Source: Litorivivens sp041624475 (GTDB lineage Bacteria > Pseudomonadota > Gammaproteobacteria > Pseudomonadales > Spongiibacteraceae). Taken from it: DNA of 64,000 nt. Under the pieces are notes generated by a model. That model worked only from the letters and a program-made list of their open reading frames with translations. It made no database searches and was not told where the DNA came from. The stretch covers positions 148,328 to 212,327 of the forward strand of contig NZ_JBFJUX010000004.1 in assembly GCF_041624475.1 (NCBI RefSeq), given 5' to 3'. A program made the position numbers and the translations under genes. Positions 35,975-44,885 of this stretch are shown here, one piece after another (within the stretch, counting starts at the first letter, position 1; each line of letters begins with the position of its first letter).

Positions 35975-36519
35975 AGGTCCACACAACCCCAATTGATGGT
36001 TTGCTGCTAATCGAGCCCAAAGTGTTTGGCGACGAGCGCGGTTTTTTCTGTGAGACCTGGCAGGCCAAACGCTATCGCGAGGCCGGCGTTGAAGGCATTT
36101 TTGTGCAGGATAATCATAGCCGGTCGAGCCAAGGCGTCCTGAGGGGGCTGCACTATCAGATTCAACAGCCGCAGGGGAAGCTCGTCAGAGTGACCCATGG
36201 CGAAGTCTTCGATGTTGCGGTTGATATGCGCCGCTCTTCCGCCACCTTCGGGCAGTGGTATGGGGTTGTTTTGAGTGGCGAAAATCACCGTCAGATTTGG
36301 GTGCCGCCGGGTTTTGCGCACGGCTTTTATGTGATGTCCGAATCGGCGGATTTTCACTACAAATGCACCGACTACTATGCTCCCGAGCACGAGCGTTGTC
36401 TGCTGTGGAATGATAAGGCGGTCGGTATCGAATGGCCTCTGGTTGATGGGAGCGAGCCCGAACTATCGGCAAAGGACAGAGTCGGCTTGCCACTTGAGAG
36501 CGCTGAGGCATTTATCTGA
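35971..36519 (+). CDS. rmlC: dTDP-4-dehydrorhamnose 3,5-epimerase
   Basis: 182 residues. RmlC inverts C3 and C5 of dTDP-4-keto-6-deoxyglucose. Cupin-fold markers: EPKVFGDERGFFCETW, DNHSRSSQGVLRGLHYQ with the catalytic His, and WVPPGFAHGFYVMSE. Placed between rmlA and rmlD with overlapping start and stop codons. Confidence 0.98.
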   Translation: MKVHTTPIDGLLLIEPKVFGDERGFFCETWQAKRYREAGVEGIFVQDNHSRSSQGVLRGLHYQIQQPQGKLVRVTHGEVFDVAVDMRRSSATFGQWYGVVLSGENHRQIWVPPGFAHGFYVMSESADFHYKCTDYYAPEHERCLLWNDKAVGIEWPLVDGSEPELSAKDRVGLPLESAEAFI

Positions 36520-37382
36520 TGCGCGTTCTTGTTCTTGGCCGCAGTGGTCAGCTTGCTCAGGCACTGCTCGCGACCAGACCGTCTGATACTGAGGCGCGGG
36601 CTTGGGGCCGCACTGAGCTGGATCTGTGCGATACCGGGCGTATTGAGGCGGCGATTCAAGGCTTTGGCCCCGATGCGATTATTAACGCCAGTGCCTATAC
36701 AGCGGTTGACCGCGCGGAATCGGAGCCCGATCTGGCGCGAGCGCTAAACGTGGATGCGGTCACTGAAATTGCCAAGGCCGCCCGCGTATTGTCTGTTCCC
36801 CTTGTGCATGTTTCAACGGACTTCGTATTTGATGGTCATCAGTCGAAGGCTTATGCCCCGGAAGATCCGTGCAACCCCTTAGGTGTCTACGGCCAGACCA
36901 AGCGTGAAGGTGAATTAGCGCTGCTACAGGCTTACTCCGCAGCAGCCATCGTCCGCACCGCCTGGGTTTACCGGGCGGGCTCCGCCAATTTCATGTCGAC
37001 CATGCTGCGCCTGATGGGTGATCGGGATGAACTGGGAGTGGTCGCTGATCAGATCGGCGCGCCAACTTCGGCGGATAATCTGGCTTCTGTGCTCTGGCGT
37101 GTCCTGGATCGGAAACTGTCGGGGGTTTGGCACTATACCGATGCGGGGGTGGCTTCCTGGTACGACTTTAGCTGCGCGATATACCGTGAGGCAAAACGTG
37201 CTGGCGTGCTGAACCGTACCGTCAGTATCAAGCCGATTAGCACTGCAGACTACCCGACACCGGCAACGCGACCGGCGTTTAGCGTGCTTGATTCGTGCAG
37301 CTTGCGTGACGCGACAGAATGGCCGGCTATTCATTGGCAGTCCGCTCTGATTGAGCAGATTTCAAAACTGAAAGAGAATTAG
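36519..37382 (+). CDS. rmlD: dTDP-4-dehydrorhamnose reductase
   Basis: 287 residues. RmlD reduces the keto sugar to dTDP-L-rhamnose with NAD(P)H. An SDR with the cofactor motif VLGRSGQLAQALL at the N-terminus, INASAYTAVDRAE, HVSTDFVFDG and the catalytic YGQTKREGE (Tyr-x3-Lys). Overlaps rmlC by one base; 12 bases before rmlB. Confidence 0.97.
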   Translation: MRVLVLGRSGQLAQALLATRPSDTEARAWGRTELDLCDTGRIEAAIQGFGPDAIINASAYTAVDRAESEPDLARALNVDAVTEIAKAARVLSVPLVHVSTDFVFDGHQSKAYAPEDPCNPLGVYGQTKREGELALLQAYSAAAIVRTAWVYRAGSANFMSTMLRLMGDRDELGVVADQIGAPTSADNLASVLWRVLDRKLSGVWHYTDAGVASWYDFSCAIYREAKRAGVLNRTVSIKPISTADYPTPATRPAFSVLDSCSLRDATEWPAIHWQSALIEQISKLKEN

Positions 37383-37394
37383 TAGAGCAGATAG

Positions 37395-38453
37395 ATGTCA
37401 CGAAAATTATTAGTTACCGGCGGCGCCGGTTTTATCGGCTGCAACTTTGTTCACTACTGGCTTAAGAGCCATCCGCGCGATGAAGTTGTTGTTCTGGACG
37501 CGCTGACCTATGCGGGAAACCGCGCCAGTCTTGCTGCCGCTGAAGACAATCCGAGCTTTACCTTCGTTCACGGTGATATCAACGATACTGCACTGGTGGA
37601 AAAGCTTCTGCGCGAGCGCTTATTGGATACCATCGTCCATTTTGCGGCAGAGAGTCATGTCGATCGCTCGATTACCGGGCCAGACGCTTTTATTGAAACC
37701 AATGTGCTTGGTACCCACTCTTTGCTGAAAGCCGCCCGCACTGTCTGGCTGGCAGGGGATGGCGTCCCGCACCGCTTCCACCATGTCAGTACCGATGAGG
37801 TCTACGGTTCGCTGGAGCCGGATGCGCCGGCCTTTACTGAGCAGCATCAATATCAGCCGAATTCACCTTACTCGGCCAGCAAGGCGGCTTCAGATCACCT
37901 TGTGCGTGCCTACCACCATACCTATGGCTTGGAGGTGACTACCAGTAACTGCTCGAATAATTACGGGCCGTTCCACTTTCCTGAAAAGCTGATCCCGCTG
38001 GCAATTACCAATCTATTATTGGGGAAAGAAGTTCCGATATACGGTGATGGCAAGAATATCCGCGACTGGTTGTATGTAGAGGATCATGCACGCGGTATAG
38101 AGGCGGTACTGGAAAACGGGGTTTCCGGAGAAGTTTACAATATAGGTGGTCACAATGAGTTGGATAACTTAACTTTGCTTGAGGTGTTATGCAAATCCCT
38201 TGACCGGAAGTTTGCCGATGATCCTGATCTGGCAGGTCGTTACCCGCTGGCCCCGCCCGCCAAGGGGTTACCATGCTCAAGTAAACTGGTTTTCGTCAAA
38301 GATCGCGCTGGCCATGATCGACGATATTCCATTAACGCCGAAAAATTGCGCCGTGAGCTTGGCTTCGAGATAGCCGTCTATTTTGAAGAAGGTGTTTCAA
38401 GAACAACGGATTGGTTCTTGGCCAATCCGCAATGGTGGCGGCAGCAATTGTGA
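37395..38453 (+). CDS. rmlB: dTDP-glucose 4,6-dehydratase
   Basis: 352 residues. RmlB converts dTDP-glucose to the 4-keto-6-deoxy sugar. VTGGAGFIGCNFVHYWL, HFAAESHVDRSI, HVSTDEVYGSLE and the catalytic YSASKAASDHLV are all present. It comes last in an A-C-D-B order. Immediately downstream the DNA becomes more AT-rich. Confidence 0.98.
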   Translation: MSRKLLVTGGAGFIGCNFVHYWLKSHPRDEVVVLDALTYAGNRASLAAAEDNPSFTFVHGDINDTALVEKLLRERLLDTIVHFAAESHVDRSITGPDAFIETNVLGTHSLLKAARTVWLAGDGVPHRFHHVSTDEVYGSLEPDAPAFTEQHQYQPNSPYSASKAASDHLVRAYHHTYGLEVTTSNCSNNYGPFHFPEKLIPLAITNLLLGKEVPIYGDGKNIRDWLYVEDHARGIEAVLENGVSGEVYNIGGHNELDNLTLLEVLCKSLDRKFADDPDLAGRYPLAPPAKGLPCSSKLVFVKDRAGHDRRYSINAEKLRRELGFEIAVYFEEGVSRTTDWFLANPQWWRQQL

Positions 38454-38472
38454 GGATTGTGGAGTTTTTGGG

Positions 38473-39711
38473 TTGCTAACTCGGGGGTTAAAAATAGCGC
38501 GCTTTGCCGCTGGCGATCTTCTTTGGAAAGTTGCCAATGTGGTGGTTTTGGCTGTTGCTGCAAGGGTTTTGCCGCAAGAGCAAGCTGGCTTGGTTGTCCT
38601 TTCTCAGACGGCAAGTATGATTCTGCTGTCGCTCGGAGACCTGGGGTTTCGCGCTAGCGGAATCCGTTTGATATCGCTGGCACAGAACAATGCCCGTGAA
38701 GTAGTGCGTGTGGTAATGGTGCGACGTGCTCTTTCTGTGTTGATTGCGGGGTTGCCGGGCGCACTTGTCTGTAGCGCATTGCTGGTTGACGATATTTCCG
38801 CATTTTTTAGCTTGGCGTTACTCCTGATTGCGTATCTTCCTTACTTTTTTTCCATGGACTGGGGGTTGCTTGCGCTGGGGCAAACAGGACAGGTTGCGAT
38901 AGCGCGCGGTGCCTATGGCCTAGTGTTAATTGCTTTTGCAGCGCTCGCACTTGTTTTTGATGTTAATCTCACTTATTTCGCTTTTATGGTGCTTTCAGGT
39001 TATGGCGTCTTCGCCTTTATCTGCTGGTACTTCCTGAAAAAGCATACCGCGTATTCGGTTTCCATTGATGGCAAGCATGAGGGCGTCACTAAACTTAATG
39101 TCGGGGCAGAGCTGGCTTGGACCGCATCTATAGCATTAGCGAGCTCATTTGCAATTAATACTATTTTTCATTCACTTGAAATTCTTCTGGCTGGTGCTTT
39201 CCTGGGGGAAAATGAATCCGCATTGTTTGCGGCGCCATTCAGGCTGGTTTTTAGTATTTATGCTGTGGGCTGGATTCTGACACAGTATTTCTCACCGCAT
39301 TTTGCGCGTCTTTTAAACGGTGAATTGAAGTCAAAGCTTCGATTTTTCGTTGTGTTTTTTTTCTACGGAACGATTGCATCGGTCGCAACTTTCCTGCTCG
39401 CGCCATGGCTGACGACTATCGTGTATGGAGATGCATTCCCAAATGCGGCAGTCGTAATGCAATGGTTGGCGCCGACGATTTTGCTCGATTCGCTCGTTGC
39501 GTGCCAGGGAACGCTTCTTGTTATGCATAACCGTGGTCTGGCCTCGGCCTTTTCGTTAGGTGCAGGCTGCTTGGCATCTCTAGTTGTTTTTCTGATGTTT
39601 CGGGAGCAGGGTATAGTCGCGGTGGTTGCAGCGAAGTATGCTGCGTACATTGCCTTGTTCTCCATGCAAACAAGTTACATTTTACGGCCTCAGGTAAGAG
39701 CATCTGTCTGA
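38473..39711 (+). CDS. wzx: Wzx-type polysaccharide flippase
   Basis: About 412 residues from a TTG at 38473, chosen because GGAG lies 8 bases upstream and because an earlier frame would run inside rmlB. About 10-12 hydrophobic segments, LLTRGLKIARFAAGDLLWK at the start and an N-terminal GFRASGIRLISLA segment, resemble MATE/MVF-superfamily O-antigen translocases that flip undecaprenyl-linked units to the periplasm. Sequence is lower in GC than the flanking rml genes. The flippase call rests on topology and context. Confidence 0.82.
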   Translation: MLTRGLKIARFAAGDLLWKVANVVVLAVAARVLPQEQAGLVVLSQTASMILLSLGDLGFRASGIRLISLAQNNAREVVRVVMVRRALSVLIAGLPGALVCSALLVDDISAFFSLALLLIAYLPYFFSMDWGLLALGQTGQVAIARGAYGLVLIAFAALALVFDVNLTYFAFMVLSGYGVFAFICWYFLKKHTAYSVSIDGKHEGVTKLNVGAELAWTASIALASSFAINTIFHSLEILLAGAFLGENESALFAAPFRLVFSIYAVGWILTQYFSPHFARLLNGELKSKLRFFVVFFFYGTIASVATFLLAPWLTTIVYGDAFPNAAVVMQWLAPTILLDSLVACQGTLLVMHNRGLASAFSLGAGCLASLVVFLMFREQGIVAVVAAKYAAYIALFSMQTSYILRPQVRASV

Positions 39712-39755
39712 GATCAAAAAGGTAGACGATATGAGATATTTAACTGGTAGTTCCC

Positions 39756-40463
39756 GTGAATTATTTTGAGCATTACAAAAGAGTCAATAACCTATCTGAA
39801 AGTGGTCGCCAAAGTCATTGGGGGCCATTTGAACGGACAATTGGTCGGTTTTTGCCGGAAGCTAAAGATGTCGGTGTAATCGATGTTGGTTGCGGAGCAG
39901 GCATTTTGCTCGAGTGGTTGTCAGTTAAGGGTTATAAAAACTGCACCGGCCTAGATAGGGATGAGGGCCAGGTGGCGTTCAGCCGTTCTTTGGGCTTTCA
40001 GGCTGAGCAGGTGGATGATACAGCGGCTGCGTTATCTGCATACGAAGATATGCAGTTTATTATCTTCAAAGATGTTCTTGAGCACATGCCTGAGAATGAG
40101 GTGTCGAAAGTTCTAGAGGCAGCGAGGCGTGCACTTTCGCCGGGCGGGCGAATTTATGTTTCTGTCCCTAATGCCGCGGCCTCCTTCGCTCCATATTGGA
40201 GGTATAACGATGGCACGCATCTTCGGAGCTATACCTCAGCTGTTCTGGGGCTTCACCTCGAGATGGCAGGATTTCGGGTAATTCATGTGGGCGACGATGA
40301 TACTTTGTCGTTTTCCAGCCTAATGGGAATTGGGCGACTGCTGATTCGGACGCTATTTCGGTGTGTCAGGCGTATTGAGGCAATTGGGGAGTTTGGAAGT
40401 GATGGGGTTCGAATGCCGCTCGGTTTGAATTTGGTAGTGGTGGCCGAAAGTGATGGAGAGTAA
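39756..40463 (+). CDS. Class I SAM-dependent methyltransferase
   Basis: 235 residues, GTG start. SAM-binding motif I is VIDVGCGAGILLEWL (around residues 40-54), then GLDRDEGQVAFSRS and the acceptor-side FKDVLEHMPENEV. A Methyltransf_23-type enzyme of the kind that methylates sugars in O-antigen clusters. Substrate unknown. It overlaps the HAD gene by 11-14 bases. Confidence 0.87.
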   Translation: MNYFEHYKRVNNLSESGRQSHWGPFERTIGRFLPEAKDVGVIDVGCGAGILLEWLSVKGYKNCTGLDRDEGQVAFSRSLGFQAEQVDDTAAALSAYEDMQFIIFKDVLEHMPENEVSKVLEAARRALSPGGRIYVSVPNAAASFAPYWRYNDGTHLRSYTSAVLGLHLEMAGFRVIHVGDDDTLSFSSLMGIGRLLIRTLFRCVRRIEAIGEFGSDGVRMPLGLNLVVVAESDGE

Positions 40464-41037
40464 AACCCTGGTGGTTGATCTTTGCGGAACTCTTGTCAAA
40501 ACCAATACGACACACGGCCTACTACTATTTCGAGAAATGCCATTGTTACGGCGAGCGGTGGCCCATTGCCTGTTATCGCGGCCCGCAACTATAGTGCTGA
40601 CTCGCTTGTCTGGCGACGTGCAGAGGCGATTGCTTGTTCGTCTTCTTATGGGGCTTGCAGAGTTTGATCTCCAAGCAATAGCAAGAAGCTATGCCCGCTC
40701 TGCTTTACAAAATTTGCCTCGTAAAGAGGTTTTAGATCGAGTTGTTTCCCATAAGCAAGCCGGTGGTGAGCTTTACCTAGCAAGTGCATCTTTGGATGTG
40801 GTTGTTAGTGCGTTTGCTGAGCTTCTTAACGCTGAGGGTTATGTGGCGACGCGGCTTAGATATACCGGAGATTACTGTCAGGGCGTAATTGAGCGGGATT
40901 CGACGGGAAACAAACTTGCAGAGCTCCGTGCGCTCCCCCATTTTGATGGTAAGGATTTCGAAGCTATTACCGACAATCCAGAAGATGAGGACCTGATGCA
41001 AGCCGCTGAAAAGTTCTGGTTTATTGAAAATGACTAG
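40453..41037 (+). CDS. HAD-superfamily phosphatase
   Basis: 194 residues from the ATG at 40453. HAD motif I is VVDLCGTLVKT (residues 7-17; the second catalytic Asp is Cys in DLCGT, while family members usually have DxDGT), motif II LASASLD, a conserved Lys in GNKLAEL, and motif III ITDNPEDEDL. The DxCGT variation resembles bifunctional HAD proteins that are fused to UbiA-type prenyltransferases in other bacteria. Here the following gene encodes a separate membrane protein with a UbiA-like first motif, overlapping by 8 bases. Possible role: dephosphorylating a polyprenyl-phosphate sugar. Confidence 0.72.
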   Translation: MESKTLVVDLCGTLVKTNTTHGLLLFREMPLLRRAVAHCLLSRPATIVLTRLSGDVQRRLLVRLLMGLAEFDLQAIARSYARSALQNLPRKEVLDRVVSHKQAGGELYLASASLDVVVSAFAELLNAEGYVATRLRYTGDYCQGVIERDSTGNKLAELRALPHFDGKDFEAITDNPEDEDLMQAAEKFWFIEND

Positions 41038-41818
41038 TAGAGCGCTAAAAGAGCTCATTCCAGGGTTGTATATGGTAGCTACCCGCTATCCAGGTTTTGT
41101 TCCGGTAGTGGGGTTTGTTTGGTTAGAGTTCTTGCCGCTAACAGTAATATTGTTTTTGGAGCTTGGCTGGAAAGCACTATTTTACCCTTTGTTTCATTAT
41201 GCATTCTTGGCTCTTTATGAAGTAGGGTATTTGTACAATGATAGGGCGAAAACTTCGGTGGAGCGTCCTGAGCGCGGGTATAGAAGTAATTCCAGTGGCT
41301 ATGTTTTCTGTTTTGTCATTGTGAGAGTGCAATTTCTTCTGATAGTCGCAGTTGTTGGTGGGCTGTATGAGTCGGCGGCGATTTTGCAATATTTGGTGTG
41401 CTCGGTCGCAGTGTTAATGCTTCTATTTGTGCACACTTGGGTTGGGGAGCTCTCGACTCCATATTCAAATGCTCGGTTTGTAACGTTTAGTTGGCTCGCA
41501 TTCTTAAAATATTTTCCAGCGACATTGTTATTTTTAAGTTTTGATCGGGCTTTGGCGATACTTGTCCCGGTATTTATTGTCTACGGTAGTGGTCGAGTGG
41601 TGGCCTATATTCTTTCAAAATGTGGAGCTGAAAGAGATAGTGTGGCCGACGGTCCATTATGGTTTTTCTGTTCGCTGCCGGTTTTGTACGCGATCTCAGG
41701 TAGCTTGGATTATGGTTTGGAGTCTAAAGCGTTGATTTATGTGTTTGGTTCCTATTACTTGGTGTCTTGGGCGAGAAAGTTGATGTTTGGCAATGACTCA
41801 CAAAAGGTTGTGAGTTAG
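41030..41818 (+). CDS. Multi-pass membrane protein, possible divergent UbiA-like prenyltransferase
   Basis: 262 residues from the ATG at 41030 with about 7-8 hydrophobic helices. YEVGYLYNDRAKTSVERPERG (residues about 61-81) resembles the first aspartate motif of the UbiA superfamily (NDxxDxxxD), with Lys and Glu at the later positions, so catalytic competence is open. The second aspartate motif is not clear. Together with the upstream HAD gene it mirrors the HAD-UbiA pairing known from polyprenyl-phosphate phosphoribosyl transfer. It lies in the most AT-rich part of the cassette. Alternative: an unrelated Wzy-like membrane protein. Confidence 0.45.
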   Translation: MTSRALKELIPGLYMVATRYPGFVPVVGFVWLEFLPLTVILFLELGWKALFYPLFHYAFLALYEVGYLYNDRAKTSVERPERGYRSNSSGYVFCFVIVRVQFLLIVAVVGGLYESAAILQYLVCSVAVLMLLFVHTWVGELSTPYSNARFVTFSWLAFLKYFPATLLFLSFDRALAILVPVFIVYGSGRVVAYILSKCGAERDSVADGPLWFFCSLPVLYAISGSLDYGLESKALIYVFGSYYLVSWARKLMFGNDSQKVVS

Positions 41819-42661
41819 ATGCTTAAATTTTCTCTTATTCTGGCGACGGTAGGTCGACGTGAGGAGGTTGCTAGATTTCTTTCTTCGCTCGATCTGCAGG
41901 GCTACCCCAAGCTTGAGTTGATTGTTGTAGATCAAAATGATGACGACCGTGTTCGTTCGTTGCTGGACGAGTATAGCGGTCGTTTTGAGATCGTATATCT
42001 ACAAAGCCAGAGAGGACTGTCCATCGCCCGCAACAAAGGTTTGAACTATGTAAGTGGCGATATCGTTTGCTTTCCCGACGATGATTGCTGGTACCCTCAG
42101 GGGTTGCTTGATAGTGTCTCAGCTGTCTTTGAAAAAGATCCTCGAGGGATTCTGGCGGGTCAGAGTATTGATGAAAACGGAAAATTTTCTCAGCGTAGTT
42201 GGCCGGTCACCCCTGAGTCTGGCAACAAACTGAATGTATGGAAGCTGGCAATATCCTACACAATTTTCATGCGCAAGGAGTGCGTAGATAGTGTGGGGGA
42301 GTTTGATGTTCGGTTGGGTGTTGGTGCTGGTTCACCATGGCAATCTGGTGAAGAGACGGACTACTTGATTAGAGCGATGTCCGCAGGCTGTGAGTTTGCT
42401 TTTCAGCCTCACATAAAAGTATATCACCCCCAAAAAGTTACCTCTTATGGTGATGGTGACATAGCAAGGGCACGAAAGTATGGCGAAGGGATGGGTAAAG
42501 TATTAAGAAAACACGCTTACCCAACCTGGTTTGTTATGTATATGTTGTTGCGTCCATTGGGTGGTTTCGTCATTGCTTTGCTTAAGCTCAATATAAAGCA
42601 AGCCAAATACTATCGATCGGTGATGACGGGGCGCTACTTGGGGTGGCTTAGCGGTGAGTAG
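41819..42661 (+). CDS. GT2-family glycosyltransferase
   Basis: 280 residues. GT-A fold: FSLILATVGRREEVARFL, VVDQNDDDRV, LSIARNKGLNYVSGDI and the metal motif FPDDDCWYP near residue 86. It starts right after the stop of the membrane protein gene and overlaps the next glycosyltransferase by 8 bases. The likely product is an O-unit linkage; donor not predictable. Confidence 0.9.
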   Translation: MLKFSLILATVGRREEVARFLSSLDLQGYPKLELIVVDQNDDDRVRSLLDEYSGRFEIVYLQSQRGLSIARNKGLNYVSGDIVCFPDDDCWYPQGLLDSVSAVFEKDPRGILAGQSIDENGKFSQRSWPVTPESGNKLNVWKLAISYTIFMRKECVDSVGEFDVRLGVGAGSPWQSGEETDYLIRAMSAGCEFAFQPHIKVYHPQKVTSYGDGDIARARKYGEGMGKVLRKHAYPTWFVMYMLLRPLGGFVIALLKLNIKQAKYYRSVMTGRYLGWLSGE

Positions 42662-43658
42662 GTTTAGCATGAGGGCGGTCGCTTTTGATGCTCGATGGAG
42701 TGGTGCTCATGGTATTGGGAGGTTTTCATCTGAGTTGGAAAAGGGTATCGAATTTGGGCATGTAGTGCCGCATATATGTTCCCCGACCAATCCCGTGGAT
42801 TGCCTTATCCTATCGCTATGGCGTTTGTTTAATTGGCATAGACTTACTTTTTCGCCCGGGTTTAATGCGCCGATATTTGGTTTGTCTCGCTATGTTTTTA
42901 CTGTTCACGACTTGAATCATATAGAGTTCCCCCAGCGTAATCTAATGCACCTGCTCTATTACCGTTTCATAATCAGGCGCGCGTGTCGAAAATCTGCGGC
43001 GATCTTGACAGTTTCAGAGTACTCAAAAAAAAGAATCGTCGAATGGGCAAAAGTAAAGTCTGAAAAGGTCACAGTTGTTGGGAATGGTGTTTCGCCAATA
43101 TTCCAACCGGAAGGTAAGAGTCATCAGCCGGGATATCCCTACTACCTTATGGTGTCTAATAGGAAGCGGCATAAAAATGAGGAGTTAACGCTAAAGGCAT
43201 TTGCCACAGCCAAGGTGAATGCAAATTCAAGAGTCTTGATCACCGGGCATCCAACGGAACAGTTGACAGCGTATTTACGTGAGTTAGGACTGGAAGATCG
43301 TGTTGTTTTCCTTGGGCGTTGTAGCGACGATCAGCTCGCGACTTATTATAGAGGCGCGTCCGCGCTTTTGTTTGTTTCTCTTTATGAGGGGTTTGGGCTG
43401 CCTGTTGTTGAAGCAATGGCCTGTGGCACGCCTGTTATCGCATCAAATGTATGCTCTTTGCCTGAAGTGGCTGAAGATGCCGGTGTTCTGGTGAATCCTC
43501 GGAGCCTCAATGAGATAGCTGAGGCAATTGAGAAGCTCGAACACAATGTTTCTGGCGTTCGGGAAATTTTAATTAGAAAGGGGCTTCGGCGTTCACAGTA
43601 CTATCAGTGGGATAGCGTGGTGAAAAGGGTTTGTGCTGTGCTGGATGTGCTTCAATAG
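42654..43658 (+). CDS. GT4-family glycosyltransferase (mannosyltransferase-like)
   Basis: 334 residues from a GTG at 42654, with an alternative ATG at 42669. GT-B fold: FDARWSGAHGIGRFSSEL near the N-terminus, VFTVHDLNHIEFP, LTVSEYSKKRIVEWA and the EX7E donor motif YEGFGLPVVEAMACGTPVI near residues 242-260. Closest in feel to O-antigen mannosyl- or rhamnosyltransferases; specificity is unknown. Confidence 0.9.
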   Translation: MSRFSMRAVAFDARWSGAHGIGRFSSELEKGIEFGHVVPHICSPTNPVDCLILSLWRLFNWHRLTFSPGFNAPIFGLSRYVFTVHDLNHIEFPQRNLMHLLYYRFIIRRACRKSAAILTVSEYSKKRIVEWAKVKSEKVTVVGNGVSPIFQPEGKSHQPGYPYYLMVSNRKRHKNEELTLKAFATAKVNANSRVLITGHPTEQLTAYLRELGLEDRVVFLGRCSDDQLATYYRGASALLFVSLYEGFGLPVVEAMACGTPVIASNVCSLPEVAEDAGVLVNPRSLNEIAEAIEKLEHNVSGVREILIRKGLRRSQYYQWDSVVKRVCAVLDVLQ

Positions 43659-43790
43659 CGCATGATTGAGCGAGAATCTAAAGAAAAACTAGGGCCGAGA
43701 GGCTTGCGGCCATATCGTTCACTATTGGGGGCGTGCTTGTGCGTTTGTCAGTCCCGGCGCTCAAACCATTAGAAAAATTGGTGGGAAACA
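43659..43790 (+). other. Intergenic spacer in O-antigen cassette
   Basis: 132 bases without a recognisable gene. A 36-codon frame at 43663-43773 resembles nothing I know and is probably random. This is the only sizeable gap in the cassette, and it precedes a gene with a TTG start, so it may carry a promoter or be a recombination joint between modules. Confidence 0.4.
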
Positions 43791-44882
43791 TTGAAAGTTG
43801 CGATTGTACATTACTGGTTGGTTGGCATGCGGGGTGGGGAGAAAGTTCTTGAGGAGTTATTAGATGTCTTCCCGGAAGCTGATGTGTATTCTCACGTGAT
43901 TGACGAAAATGCGGTTAGCGAAGCGGTTCGGCGACGCTATCGGGGGAGCAGCTTTATTAACAGACTGCCCTTTGCTAAAAGGCTCTACCAGATTTACTTG
44001 CCATTTATGCCGCTCGCTCTTGAACAGCTGGACTTGCGTGGTTATGACTTGGTTATATCCAGCGAGTCGGGCCCTGCCAAGGGTGTGATCGTTGATCCTG
44101 AGGCCTTGCATGTTTGCTACTGCCACTCGCCAATGCGCTACGTTTGGGATATGTACCATGATTATAGGGAGCGCTCCGGTTGGCTCAAGAAACTATTTAT
44201 GCCCTTTTTGCTTCACTATTTGCGCATGTGGGACGTATCGACGGCTCAACGAGTCACGTATTTCGTAGCTAATTCAGGCTACGTTGCCAGCCGTATACGC
44301 CAGTATTATCACAGGCACTCTGAGGTGATTTTCCCTCCCGTCGCGGTAGATGAATTTGATGTGGTTGGCAGGAAACAGGGGTATTATCTTCTGGTTGGCG
44401 AGTTGGTGTCCTACAAGCGCGCCGACCTGGCGGTGAGCGCGTTTGCTGAGAATGGCAAGTCGCTTAAAGTGGTTGGGGGCGGTGAGCAATTCAAGGAACT
44501 CGCTGCTCACGCAACCCCCAATATAGAGTTTCTTGGGAAGGTAGAGTTTGAAAAATTAAAGCACCTTTACGCCGACGCTGAGGCACTTATCTTTCCTGGT
44601 GTCGAAGATTTTGGCATGGTGCCAGTAGAGGCAATGGCTTCGGGAACGCCGGTTATTGCTTATGCAAAAGGCGGCGCACTGGAAACGGTGAAGGAAGGCG
44701 TGTCCGGTCTGTTCTTTACCGAGCAGAGCGTCGAATCATTGAATGAAGCCGTAGAGCGGTTTGAGACTGGGGCGGTTGATTTTGAACCGGAGAAGCTTCG
44801 GGAATACGCACGCCAGTTCGATAAAAGCCATTTTAGATCGAAAATCACAAACTTTATTAATGAAAAAATGGTGAAGAAGTAA
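43791..44882 (+). CDS. GT4-family glycosyltransferase (WbaZ-like)
   Basis: 363 residues, TTG start with GGTGGGA 5 bases upstream. GT-B fold: IVHYWLVGMRGGEKVLEEL at the start, VCYCHSPMRYVWDMYHDY, VANSGYVASRI and EDFGMVPVEAMASGTPVIAY as the EX7E motif. The CHSPMRY segment is shared with WbaZ-type mannosyltransferases of O-antigen and exopolysaccharide clusters. Ends 3 bases before the glycosylphosphotransferase gene. Confidence 0.9.
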   Translation: MKVAIVHYWLVGMRGGEKVLEELLDVFPEADVYSHVIDENAVSEAVRRRYRGSSFINRLPFAKRLYQIYLPFMPLALEQLDLRGYDLVISSESGPAKGVIVDPEALHVCYCHSPMRYVWDMYHDYRERSGWLKKLFMPFLLHYLRMWDVSTAQRVTYFVANSGYVASRIRQYYHRHSEVIFPPVAVDEFDVVGRKQGYYLLVGELVSYKRADLAVSAFAENGKSLKVVGGGEQFKELAAHATPNIEFLGKVEFEKLKHLYADAEALIFPGVEDFGMVPVEAMASGTPVIAYAKGGALETVKEGVSGLFFTEQSVESLNEAVERFETGAVDFEPEKLREYARQFDKSHFRSKITNFINEKMVKK

Positions 44883-44885
44883 ATC

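Noticed and set aside
38383..38472. An upstream in-frame ATG for the flippase inside rmlB
   Set aside because: It would overlap rmlB by 71 bases and add residues not expected of Wzx proteins; the TTG with GGAG fits better.
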